A stretch of 48,467 nucleotides of DNA from Candidatus Helarchaeota archaeon. Lineage in GTDB: Archaea; Asgardarchaeota; Lokiarchaeia; Helarchaeales; HEL-GB-A. Below, piece after piece: positions 42,064 through 48,467 of the stretch. The stretch's first letter is position 1, and each line of letters begins with the position of its first letter. The stretch spans positions 1 through 48,467 of the forward strand of contig JAEOSY010000634.1 in NCBI GenBank assembly GCA_016840125.1. Direction: 5' to 3'. A program made the translations under genes and the position numbers. The notes beneath the pieces were generated by a model that worked only from the letters and a program-made list of their open reading frames with translations, had not been told where the DNA came from and searched no databases.

Positions 42064-42621
42064 TTGAAGATAGTGAATGATAAAGTAGAAAATCCCGAGA
42101 TCATTATAGTTATTGATGTTGAAGCTACATGCTGGAAGGGTAGTCCGCCCTCTGGTCAAGAAATGGAAATTATTGAGATTGGTATATGCCCGCTTGAAGT
42201 AGCAACAGGTAAAAGACTCTCAAAAAGAAGTATTCTCGTTAAACCTGAGAAATCTACTGTAAGTGATTATTGTACTGAACTTACAACTCTCACTCAAGAT
42301 CAAGTTAATGCTGGAATTACCCTGCGTGAGGCGTGCGCCATCTTAGAAAAAGAATATTTAACTAAACAGCGAGCATGGGCAAGTTGGGGTGATTATGATC
42401 TCTACCAATTTACAACTGAATGCCTTTCTAAAAAGGTCTCGTATCCTTTTGGAGAAAAACACTCAAATATCAAGAGCCTTTTTGCAACTAAACAGGAACT
42501 TAAAAAAGAGGTAGAATTAGAAGAAGCTTTGCAAATATTGGGTTATCAATTCGAAGGCACTTACCATCGAGCTGTTGATGACGCCTATAATATAGCCCTG
42601 ACTTTCTCAACATTGCTCTAA
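42064..42621 (+). CDS. ERI-1-like DEDDh 3'-5' exonuclease
   Basis: The 185-residue protein carries the DEDDh motifs: IDVEATCW (Asp and Glu), WASWGDYDLYQF (second Asp) and YHRAVDDAYNIA (His and final Asp). The WASWGDYD phrase and the SDYCTELTTLTQ stretch match the ERI-1/3'hExo/KapD group, which trims RNA 3' ends (histone mRNA, 5.8S rRNA, siRNA in eukaryotes). The RNA substrate here is not known. The first codon is TTG at 42064, with GTG at 42073 as an alternative. It converges with the XTP pyrophosphatase gene, 9 bases apart. Confidence 0.9.
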   Translation: MKIVNDKVENPEIIIVIDVEATCWKGSPPSGQEMEIIEIGICPLEVATGKRLSKRSILVKPEKSTVSDYCTELTTLTQDQVNAGITLREACAILEKEYLTKQRAWASWGDYDLYQFTTECLSKKVSYPFGEKHSNIKSLFATKQELKKEVELEEALQILGYQFEGTYHRAVDDAYNIALTFSTLL

Positions 42622-42630
42622 AAGACTATT

Positions 42631-43191
42631 CTAATTAATTTTACTTAACCAATCTACTATTTTTCTCAAACCTTTTTGGCGATGTGAAATCTTGTTTTTT
42701 TCCATAATCCCCATTTCCGCATAGGTCTCTCCGTTCCCCTCATCTGGAATAAAAATTGGATCGTAACCCCAACCCTGACATCCTTTTTCATTTTTGGCAA
42801 TAATTCCTTTCATTTCTCCAATAAATGTATGAGATTCCGTTTCGGATAAAATTAAGGCATAAACTGTCTTAAAGATAGCAATTCGATTGGACCTATTTTT
42901 CAACAGCTGAAGGATTCCAGAGTTCCCTATTGTTTTAAAAATATACGAGGCATATGGTCCTGGAAATCCGTTCAGACTTTGGATAAAAAGTCCTGTATCT
43001 TCCACAAAAAGTGGTTGTTTTAATTGAGTAAAGGAATGTTTGGCACTGAATAGAGCGATTTCTTCCAATGACTCTGACTGTAATTCTGGTAGTTCAGCTT
43101 CATAAAAAGAAATTTTAATATTATATTCATTTAGGATTCCTTTAATTTCTTGAAATTTGTGAATATTACTACTTACAAAAAAGAGCTTCAT
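42631..43191 (-). CDS. XTP/dITP pyrophosphatase (RdgB/HAM1 family)
   Basis: The 186-residue enzyme hydrolyses deaminated purine nucleotides (XTP, dITP, ITP) to monophosphates and so protects DNA and RNA. Motifs are in order: FVSSNIHKFQEIKGIL at the N-terminus, LFVEDTGLFIQSLNGFPGPY for metal and substrate, GWGYDPIFIPDEG, and KISHRQKGLRKI near the end. The length is standard. It follows the small membrane protein gene after 15 bases on the same strand. In many archaea it neighbours the KEOPS genes, which lie about 1.4 kb away here. Confidence 0.95.
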   Translation of the reverse strand: MKLFFVSSNIHKFQEIKGILNEYNIKISFYEAELPELQSESLEEIALFSAKHSFTQLKQPLFVEDTGLFIQSLNGFPGPYASYIFKTIGNSGILQLLKNRSNRIAIFKTVYALILSETESHTFIGEMKGIIAKNEKGCQGWGYDPIFIPDEGNGETYAEMGIMEKNKISHRQKGLRKIVDWLSKIN

Positions 43192-43206
43192 TGAACTACC
43201 TCCATC

Positions 43207-43755
43207 TCAATCAGAACAATCTAATATATTATCTTTGATTATCCCCTCAATTAGGCCATCCGCGATTAATAACAAAAGGATGTCCTTAACTACTTCTTCT
43301 GGAATTTCAACCATTTTTGAAATTTCAGGAAGAGCTATTGATTTCTTTGTCTTTAATTTATTATTAATATAGGTTAAAATTAAATCAACATAAACTTCAT
43401 AAGCTTCTTCATCTTCATATTGAAATTTATCTAACTGCTCTCTCATTTTTTTCTCTATGAACTGTTCATCATCTTTAGTAAAAACCTTTTTCGCTAATTG
43501 GCTTTCCTCCACATCCTTATCAGAGAGTTCTAGAGATTTATAATGTTGTTGAATTTCATGGATTATCATCCATAATAAGCTAATTGCTACTAATGGAATG
43601 AGAATACAAGTAGCTAAAATGATTAACCAAGTAGGCGTCATGGAGAGGATTAACACACGCGTTGTTGGAGGAATAACTAATGTCGCAAAGAAAACCACAG
43701 TCCCTATAACGGCAATAATATAATAAATATCCTTTCTTTGGAGCAGATAGATCAC
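43207..43755 (-). CDS. two-helix membrane protein with winged-helix-like tail
   Basis: The 182-residue protein starts at GTG. Two membrane helices lie near 11-31 and 41-64 with a short loop. A charged linker follows (LSDKDVEESQLAKKVFTKDD). The last 75 residues look like a winged helix: YINNKLKTKKSIALPEISKM, EIPEEVVKDILLLLIADGLIEG, then a short wing. A membrane-tethered DNA- or protein-binding role is inference. The arrangement recalls the cytoplasmic tail of the 1963-residue surface protein. Confidence 0.6.
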   Translation of the reverse strand: MIYLLQRKDIYYIIAVIGTVVFFATLVIPPTTRVLILSMTPTWLIILATCILIPLVAISLLWMIIHEIQQHYKSLELSDKDVEESQLAKKVFTKDDEQFIEKKMREQLDKFQYEDEEAYEVYVDLILTYINNKLKTKKSIALPEISKMVEIPEEVVKDILLLLIADGLIEGIIKDNILDCSD

Positions 43756-43925
43756 CCTTCAACAGGTAGATGAAACTACTTTAGTATAAATTTATATGAA
43801 TTCAATTTTAAATTTAATAAATAGATCAAATAAAATTTAAATAAATCAAAAAGACAAAAAAACAATTAAATCCTATAATTCTGCAGCTATAAATGTGATA
43901 TTGAACTTTAGGGGAATTAATTGGA

Positions 43926-44534
43926 ATGTCAGCTGAAAAAGATGCTCTTCAGGATGCAATTAATCGCGCCTTAAAAGCAGCTAATAGAGCTGTAAGGCGA
44001 AAAGCATATGATAAAGTAGCTGATATTTACTACAGAATAGCATCTATGTTAAATGAAATCGGGGATCAAGCGGGGGCACAGAATTTTTCAAGCGCCGCTA
44101 AACAGTTCAAAGAGCGCAATCAGATTATAGGGCAAATTAATCTTGCAATGAAAACTGCCGATGATGCATATAACACCCGTGATTATGCAACCGTTGCAGA
44201 GAACTATTTCAAAATATCAAGTCTTTCTGAATTGATAGGCGATAAAAATACTGCAGATCGGTTTAAAACAGAAGCTGAGAAATTCTTAAAATCAGTAAAA
44301 ACCAAAGTTCAGGTGAGTAAAGAGGGGATGAAAACTATGAAAGAATTTACGCCGTCTATCCAATCTCAAATTCCTTCATCAGTAAAAATAAGCACCCCTT
44401 CAGTTCAAGTAGCATCAAGTTCCCATGTAAAAATGGATGATGCGATGATGGCGCTGGGTCTTGTTTGTCCCCATTGCGGAACGGAAATTAATCCAGAGTT
44501 GGATGTATGCCCAAGCTGCCATAAGGCTTTATAA
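43926..44534 (+). CDS. helical-repeat protein with C-terminal zinc ribbon
   Basis: The 202-residue soluble protein has two helical units (DKVADIYYRIASMLNEIGDQ and ATVAENYFKISSLSELIGDK) of the same type as the seven in the cytoplasmic part of the 2910-residue surface protein. A Ser/Val/Pro linker leads to a zinc ribbon with two CxxC pairs (VCPHCGTEINPELDVCPSCH). The ribbon type is common in archaeal adaptor proteins. A partner or competitor of the giant protein inside the cell is a reasonable inference. An AGGGGAATTAATTGGA leader precedes the ATG. It is convergent with bud32. Confidence 0.75.
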   Translation: MSAEKDALQDAINRALKAANRAVRRKAYDKVADIYYRIASMLNEIGDQAGAQNFSSAAKQFKERNQIIGQINLAMKTADDAYNTRDYATVAENYFKISSLSELIGDKNTADRFKTEAEKFLKSVKTKVQVSKEGMKTMKEFTPSIQSQIPSSVKISTPSVQVASSSHVKMDDAMMALGLVCPHCGTEINPELDVCPSCHKAL

Positions 44535-44542
44535 TTCACAAT

Positions 44543-45181
44543 TCAGTGATAACGACCACGTTGTTCAATTTCTTCTAATCGGAGTATGACATCGCTCGTT
44601 TTTTCTTCACCAAGAATTTTGGTATAACCAGTTTTAATTGCTTCAAAACACGAATCTAAAATGTTAAAATGAGTACTTTGAAGGATTCGATGAATAAGAT
44701 GTAAATCAACACCTCGATCCTCCAAATTTGTAGAATATTCAGCCAAACCAAAGTCAATCAAATAGATTTTTTTAGTTTTTATTTGATAAATCATATTGGA
44801 GGTTGTAAGATCCCCGTGGATGATGTTGTTTTTATGAAGTTTCCCAATTATTTCGCCTATAAACTCACAGATCTCTGTAATATCGTTCATAGGATTAAAC
44901 AATAATTCCTTTACCCGTCTGCCTTCAATAAATTCCATTGTTATTGATGCATTAGGCACATCAATATAATAAATAGCTGGAGTGGAAATCCCAAATTTTC
45001 GGGTTTCCGTAAGTATCTTTGCTTCATGTATAGTACGCGCGATTCTCAGGCGTTGATCAAGAGCGGGATGCCTATAAGATTTAGGAATACGAACTTTTCT
45101 TAAAATAATTCGCCCATACCACTGTTCTTTGAATAGATAAGCTTCAGCGCCCTTTTTATAAAGCAATTTTATACGTCCCAC
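44543..45181 (-). CDS. bud32: KEOPS kinase/ATPase subunit Bud32
   Basis: The 212-residue protein is a small RIO-like kinase without the usual activation segment. Motifs are GAEAYLFKE (nucleotide), IIHGDLTTSNMI (catalytic loop) and IYLIDFGLAEYS (metal Asp). The C-terminal LRLEEIEQRGRYH keeps the basic tail of Bud32. With Kae1 it forms the core of KEOPS, which makes t6A at position 37 of ANN-decoding tRNAs. The start is GTG at 45181, overlapping the end of kae1 by 13 bases. Here the two are separate proteins, whereas some archaea fuse them. Pcc1 and Cgi121 are not in the window. Confidence 0.95.
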   Translation of the reverse strand: MGRIKLLYKKGAEAYLFKEQWYGRIILRKVRIPKSYRHPALDQRLRIARTIHEAKILTETRKFGISTPAIYYIDVPNASITMEFIEGRRVKELLFNPMNDITEICEFIGEIIGKLHKNNIIHGDLTTSNMIYQIKTKKIYLIDFGLAEYSTNLEDRGVDLHLIHRILQSTHFNILDSCFEAIKTGYTKILGEEKTSDVILRLEEIEQRGRYH

Positions 45182-46155
45182 GTAACTTTTATATCATCTA
45201 TTCGTTGATTAGGTTTCACTAAGGTTTCATTAAGGGCCAAAGGTTGCTCATTTCGTGCATGTAGGAGTCCAGTCCATGCAATCATCGCTCCATTATCACC
45301 AGCGAGGTTGGACGGCACTGCAACAAATTTTGCGTTATGTTCTTCAGCTATATGCTGAATCATTTGTTTCAATCTTTTATTTGCTGCAACCCCTCCAGTT
45401 AAAAGGACATGTGTCTTTTCAGTATGTGCTAATGCGCGTTCTGTAACCTCTGTTAACATCGAAAATGCAATTTCTTGAAGGCTAAAACACATATCTTCTA
45501 ATCGATTTCCTTCTTTGAATTTATTAATACTCGCTGTTAATAGTCCTGAATAAGATAAATCCATTCCTTTTACAATGTAGGGTAAGTCTAGGAGGTTCTT
45601 TCCCTCTTTTGCTAATTTTTCAATTTTTGGTCCACCAGGGTGTGAGAGTCCAACCTCTCTTCCAAAGACATCTAATAAATTTCCAATCGAAATGTCTAAA
45701 GTTTCCCCAAATACTCGATAGTAATCCTGATCATATGCACAAATAAGGGTATTTCCTCCTGAAACATATAGTGTTAGAGCATCGGCTAGTTCAAGATTGA
45801 ATAGAAAGCGTCCAATTTCAACATGAGCAATACAATGATTTGCTCCATATATTGGAATATTCAATCGTTGTGAGAGGAAACGACCAATGATTGCCCCAAT
45901 CCGAAGACACGGCCCGAGACCCGGTCCTTGAGAAAAAGCTATGATGTCAATATCCTGAACTTTTAGATCAGCTGCATCTAAAGCTTCTTTAAAGACGATT
46001 TCAGCATATTTTACATGATGTTCCGCAGCTTCACGCGGGTGAATACCCCCCTTTGGGGGAATAAAGACCTTTTTTGTATTAGCCAAGACTGCATTTTCTG
46101 AAACAATTCCTACTCCAAAAGTATGAGCAGTCGATTCCATACCAAGGCAGATCAA
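45169..46155 (-). CDS. kae1: KEOPS threonylcarbamoyltransferase Kae1
   Basis: The 328-residue enzyme transfers threonylcarbamoyl to A37 of tRNA. Motifs are GMESTAHTFGVGI at the start, HPREAAEHH (iron/zinc ligands), SQGPGLGPCLR, LYVSGGNT (ATP), GREVGLSHPGGPKIE, LLTGGVAANKRL and GDNGAMIAWTG. The length is that of the archaeal/eukaryotic Kae1 group. It is followed by bud32 with overlap. A small glutaredoxin-like gene on the other strand separates it from eS31 and eS24, which are often direct neighbours in archaea. Confidence 0.97.
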   Translation of the reverse strand: MICLGMESTAHTFGVGIVSENAVLANTKKVFIPPKGGIHPREAAEHHVKYAEIVFKEALDAADLKVQDIDIIAFSQGPGLGPCLRIGAIIGRFLSQRLNIPIYGANHCIAHVEIGRFLFNLELADALTLYVSGGNTLICAYDQDYYRVFGETLDISIGNLLDVFGREVGLSHPGGPKIEKLAKEGKNLLDLPYIVKGMDLSYSGLLTASINKFKEGNRLEDMCFSLQEIAFSMLTEVTERALAHTEKTHVLLTGGVAANKRLKQMIQHIAEEHNAKFVAVPSNLAGDNGAMIAWTGLLHARNEQPLALNETLVKPNQRIDDIKVTWDV

Positions 46156-46225
46156 ATTTCTCTTTCCTCTTAAAAAGCAAAAGTTACAATTATATTTAAA
46201 AATAGAAAGTAATTAAGGTTTTTTT

Positions 46226-46522
46226 ATGGCGAAATTCACGATTATTACTGCTAAAGATTGCCCTTTTTGCAAAAAGTTAAAGGACTGGCTTGCAGATAAG
46301 AACGTAGATTGGGAAGAAATTGACTATTTAAGTGACGAATTGGAAAAGGTCATCCAAAAAGATGAGAGCTTCACAGCGCGTTATTGTGATATGAGTGCGT
46401 GTGTAGATACTACTCCAATTATTATCAAAGGTGATAAGGAATACATCCACGGAGAAATTTGGGACCTACAGACTGGGAATCTCAGAGAAGATAAAGCAAA
46501 AAGGATATTTGGAATAGCCTGA
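46226..46522 (+). CDS. glutaredoxin-like protein with CPFC site
   Basis: The 98-residue protein begins MAKFTIITAKDCPFCKKLKD, with the Cys-Pro-Phe-Cys redox site just after the first strand. DTTPIIIKGDKEYIHGEIWD gives the cis-proline and last strands. The middle has an unusual extra Cys pair (ARYCDMSACVDTT) that could add a second thiol or metal site. It is probably a cytoplasmic thiol-disulfide protein. A T-run at 46533-46540 after the stop may end transcription. It lies opposite and between kae1 and eS31. Confidence 0.85.
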   Translation: MAKFTIITAKDCPFCKKLKDWLADKNVDWEEIDYLSDELEKVIQKDESFTARYCDMSACVDTTPIIIKGDKEYIHGEIWDLQTGNLREDKAKRIFGIA

Positions 46523-46585
46523 AAATTCCATATTTTTTTTATTATTGATTTTATTTTTCTGAAAGAAAAGTAAGTGTGAAAAGGA

Positions 46586-46828
46586 TTATCTGCTCGGTCT
46601 TTTTCTCTTTCCTTTTGCATCTGCCTTTTTAGCAGATTTCTTCGCCGTTGCACTACCTTTAGCTTTCTTAGATCCTTTTTTCTTGAATTCCGTGTAACCA
46701 CAATGTCCGCACGTAATTCGGTCATAATTTTGGGCCATGAAGAATCCAGGTCCGCATCTTGGACAAAACGGATTTAACCGTACAATGGTCCCCTCATCCG
46801 AAATTTTATAATATTTATGGATACTCAT
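46586..46828 (-). CDS. rps27ae: small-subunit ribosomal protein eS31 (S27ae)
   Basis: From the ATG at 46828 (MSIHKYYKISDEGTIVRLNP) the protein has 80 residues. The AGGTG site 6 bases upstream favours this start over GTG at 46837. The zinc ribbon is complete: CPRCGPGFFMAQNYDRITCG followed by HCGY. In eukaryotes this protein is made fused to ubiquitin, and the archaeal form stands alone. After TEF comes an Ala/Lys-rich tail (KGSATAKKSAKKADAKGKRK) longer than in most archaea. It follows eS24 after 14 bases. Confidence 0.95.
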   Translation of the reverse strand: MSIHKYYKISDEGTIVRLNPFCPRCGPGFFMAQNYDRITCGHCGYTEFKKKGSKKAKGSATAKKSAKKADAKGKRKRPSR

Positions 46829-46842
46829 ACAGAACACCTATT

Positions 46843-47148
46843 TTATTCATTTTTCGCTTCTTTTTTTGCTTGATTTCGTTTTCTCATATATTCAGGCTCA
46901 ATTTCTTGTACCTTTTCGGGGGAATCATAAATCTTGGCATAGCCGATTGTAAATTCATGTCCGAACTTCGGGGTTAATTTATGGATAATAATCCTCGTTT
47001 GATCCACATTAAATTGGGCTGCAAGTTTGCTCGATACTTCAGCTCTTGTGGGTGTGGACATTTTTTGATGAATTAGCTTGAAATCGACCTGTTTACGAAA
47101 TAGTAATGGATTTTCTAATTCATTTGTGATGATTAGTTTTAGTGACAT
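46843..47148 (-). CDS. rps24e: small-subunit ribosomal protein eS24
   Basis: The 101-residue protein shows the eS24 pattern: MSLKLIITNELENPLLFRKQ, MSTPTRAEVSSKLAAQFNVD, and the region IIIHKLTPKFGHEFTIGYAK that precedes IYDSPEKVQEIEPEYMRKRN. It is specific to archaea and eukaryotes. It leads the eS24-eS31 pair. An AT-rich box at 47201-47213 (minus strand ATTATAAATAAAA) is the likely promoter, which leaves a leader of some 25-30 bases. Confidence 0.95.
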   Translation of the reverse strand: MSLKLIITNELENPLLFRKQVDFKLIHQKMSTPTRAEVSSKLAAQFNVDQTRIIIHKLTPKFGHEFTIGYAKIYDSPEKVQEIEPEYMRKRNQAKKEAKNE

Positions 47149-47192
47149 CTTTCTTTCACGTTTATCTCTTCAGATTCATTAAATGTAATTGA

Positions 47193-47224
47193 TTTTTAAA
47201 TTTTATTTATAATTATGATCATCC
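47193..47224 (+). repeat. promoter-like direct repeat, copy A
   Basis: This 32-base element starts TTTTTAAA, contains ATTTATAA and ends TGATCATCC. It matches copy B (47286-47318) at about 28 of 33 aligned positions, 93 bases apart. It overlaps the probable eS24 promoter on the minus strand. Confidence 0.6.
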
Positions 47225-47285
47225 TTATTTAAGGTGAGAATAACTGGTAAGCAGTGGCTTTTTAGCAAAACTTCCACATAACCTC

Positions 47286-47318
47286 TTTTTAAACTTACAT
47301 TTATAAATCTGATCATCC
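47286..47318 (+). repeat. promoter-like direct repeat, copy B
   Basis: This copy has a perfect TTTATAAAT box at 47300-47308 and the same TGATCATCC end as copy A. It is followed by a GC-rich stretch and a T-run at 47379-47384, so it could drive a short plus-strand RNA. No RNA family was recognised. Confidence 0.55.
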
Positions 47319-47326
47319 ACCACCAG

Positions 47327-47449
47327 TTACTCAGTACGGAGCCAGCCGGTCTCCGGACGAATTGATTTCACTGTAATTTTTTCTACCAATGCAGTTGGGT
47401 ATTTCGGGATTATTTCTTCAATATATTTTTTACAATATTTTGAAATTCT
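47327..47449 (-). other. coding-like tail in a second frame below the right-edge gene
   Basis: Forty codons before the TAA at 47327-47329 read like a real protein end: RISKYCKKYIEEIIPKYPTA, then LVEKITVKSIRPETGWLRTE. It has no good start codon (TTG inside only), and a TAG at 47450-47452 closes it upstream. It overlaps the end of the 47410 gene in another frame. It may be a gene remnant, or the original C-terminus of that gene after a frameshift. Confidence 0.35.
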
Positions 47450-48467
47450 CTACTTATAAACCAATGAGAACGTATTGCATGCATAACATTATTTCGTAAC
47501 TTCCAAGCAAGCACGAAACTACACTGAATGGGATCTGTAATCCAATAACGCCCTCTTAAAATATCTAAAACTGTGGATTGAATATTAGCTTGATTAAAAT
47601 TATTATTAATTCGACTTCTATCTGTTTCTGAAAGTACCTGCCAACTAGTGTTGTATAAACCATTCTTTAATTCAATATGAATTTGCCAAAATCCTCTAAG
47701 ATTATTATTGAGTTTTAGAATACAGATAGATTCTACGAGTAGACATATTTGACCAACCATAGATGCAAGTAAGATCTGACCTAAATATGAATGATAGAGT
47801 GGTTTTGGTTGATCCCAAATTCTGAGTAAATTCATTATAATATGACTAAAGAAGATAATATGCTCAAGCCAGTGGAATGCAAGATTATTGTCGGCAATTG
47901 TTGATGGTAAATTTAGGAATCTATTATGAATATGCTGAAATTCAGTCTCATTCGCTAAAAGTTCTCGAATTACGAATTTTTTTAATTCAAGGGTCATAGG
48001 ATTAGGGCCACTTAAATTGAGATGGTTATAAGCAAGCCCGAGTGGGAATCGATCAGCACCATAATGTTTCATATCATCTTCTACAAACGCTTTATTGACC
48101 ATTAACAATCCGAATTCTAAGGGATCAATTGTTTTGCGTTTCAACATATATAATGCTGAATCATGGAGAATTACTCCTTTATGAAGATGTATGTTACTAT
48201 CACGTTCGATATCAAAAAGGAGAATAACTAAATCTATTAAATTTTGGATAAGATCTGGGGTAATTCTAACGATAGGTCCCTCGGGAGTCTGTGAAATATG
48301 ATTAATAAGCACTTGATTCATTAGTTTGCCAATTGTTAGATTATCAACACCACCAAAATCATAACCTACATTTATTTTGTTGGATAGATCAGATTCATAC
48401 TGGCTAACCTGTTCTCTATCTGGATGTGGGTGCGTGTTAAAGATAGCTCGGATACTTCCTTCAATAT
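47410..48467 (-). CDS. unknown helical protein, 5' end beyond the window
   Basis: An ATG lies at 48321, but the frame has no stop from there to the right edge. The upstream part (IEGSIRAIFNTHPHPDREQV, then YDFGGVDNLTIGKLMNQV) reads like protein, so the gene very probably continues outside. At least 352 residues are visible. The protein is mostly helical with conserved-looking His and Trp (FHWLEHIIFFSHIIMNLLRI). Near the end, WKLRNNVMHAIRSHW contains R-N-x-x-x-H, the active-site pattern of HEPN RNases, but one short motif is weak proof. No other domain was recognised. See the alternative-frame tail at 47327-47449. Confidence 0.6.
   Translation of the reverse strand, partial: IEGSIRAIFNTHPHPDREQVSQYESDLSNKINVGYDFGGVDNLTIGKLMNQVLINHISQTPEGPIVRITPDLIQNLIDLVILLFDIERDSNIHLHKGVILHDSALYMLKRKTIDPLEFGLLMVNKAFVEDDMKHYGADRFPLGLAYNHLNLSGPNPMTLELKKFVIRELLANETEFQHIHNRFLNLPSTIADNNLAFHWLEHIIFFSHIIMNLLRIWDQPKPLYHSYLGQILLASMVGQICLLVESICILKLNNNLRGFWQIHIELKNGLYNTSWQVLSETDRSRINNNFNQANIQSTVLDILRGRYWITDPIQCSFVLAWKLRNNVMHAIRSHWFISREFQNIVKNILKK

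Noticed and set aside
47310..47390. Possible tRNA or known small RNA in the GC-rich stretch
   Set aside because: No T-loop GGTTCRA motif, acceptor pairing, or C/D or H/ACA boxes could be found. It is kept only as a possible unknown RNA.

Overview
The window looks like a piece of an archaeal chromosome, most probably from an Asgard-type archaeon. Archaeal information-processing genes are seen directly: aIF1A, eS1, uS15, eS24, eS31 (S27ae), the KEOPS genes kae1 and bud32, a RecJ-like DHH nuclease beside uS15 and eS1, and Elp3. Ribosome-binding sites are of the GGTGA type. The Asgard assignment is an inference. It rests on a broken Ras-type small GTPase start (P-loop VGDGGVGKTS), a Yip1-like membrane protein, RWD/UBC-like domains and very large surface proteins. 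I found no rRNA, tRNA, CRISPR array or insertion sequence.

Layout. 1-3.4 kb: a cut thioredoxin-like gene, a membrane-anchored GH10 glycosidase, a Yip1-like protein, a seven-helix membrane protein and the GTPase remnant. 3.4-8.5 kb: ornithine carbamoyltransferase, an alpha/beta hydrolase, two related lysine-rich small proteins, Elp3, a CPYC redox protein and aIF1A. 8.7-16.3 kb: an unusual protein with two RWD/UBC-like domains on a degenerate ABC ATPase, divergent from a three-gene ABC-2 export operon. The ATPase of that operon is fused to an extracellular prenyltransferase/squalene-cyclase-type repeat barrel. 16.3-19.05 kb: a protein of five carboxypeptidase-regulatory-like repeats and a secreted beta-propeller gene interrupted by one in-frame TGA. 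19.2-36.8 kb: one long plus-strand locus with a MacB/FtsX-type permease, a winged-helix regulator, a LolD/MacB-type ATPase, a 1963-residue surface protein and a 2910-residue surface protein. Palindromes sit around its promoter. 36.8-48.5 kb: mostly housekeeping genes (GlmU-like enzyme, coiled-coil protein, eS1/RecJ-like/uS15, ERI-1-like exonuclease, XTP pyrophosphatase, KEOPS, eS24/eS31), plus a small zinc-ribbon protein that shares helical repeats with the giant protein, and a cut unknown gene at the right edge.

How the genes may work together (inference). The two ABC loci look like machines that act on the cell envelope. The first couples ATP hydrolysis to an outward-facing binding barrel. 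The second places an extruder-type MacB/Lol ABC pair and its regulator next to two giant anchored proteins with large cytoplasmic domains: a winged-helix-like tail in one and seven helical repeats in the other. The best candidates for undescribed biology are the barrel-ABC fusion, the RWD/UBC-pseudo-ABC fusion beside it, and the giant-protein locus.
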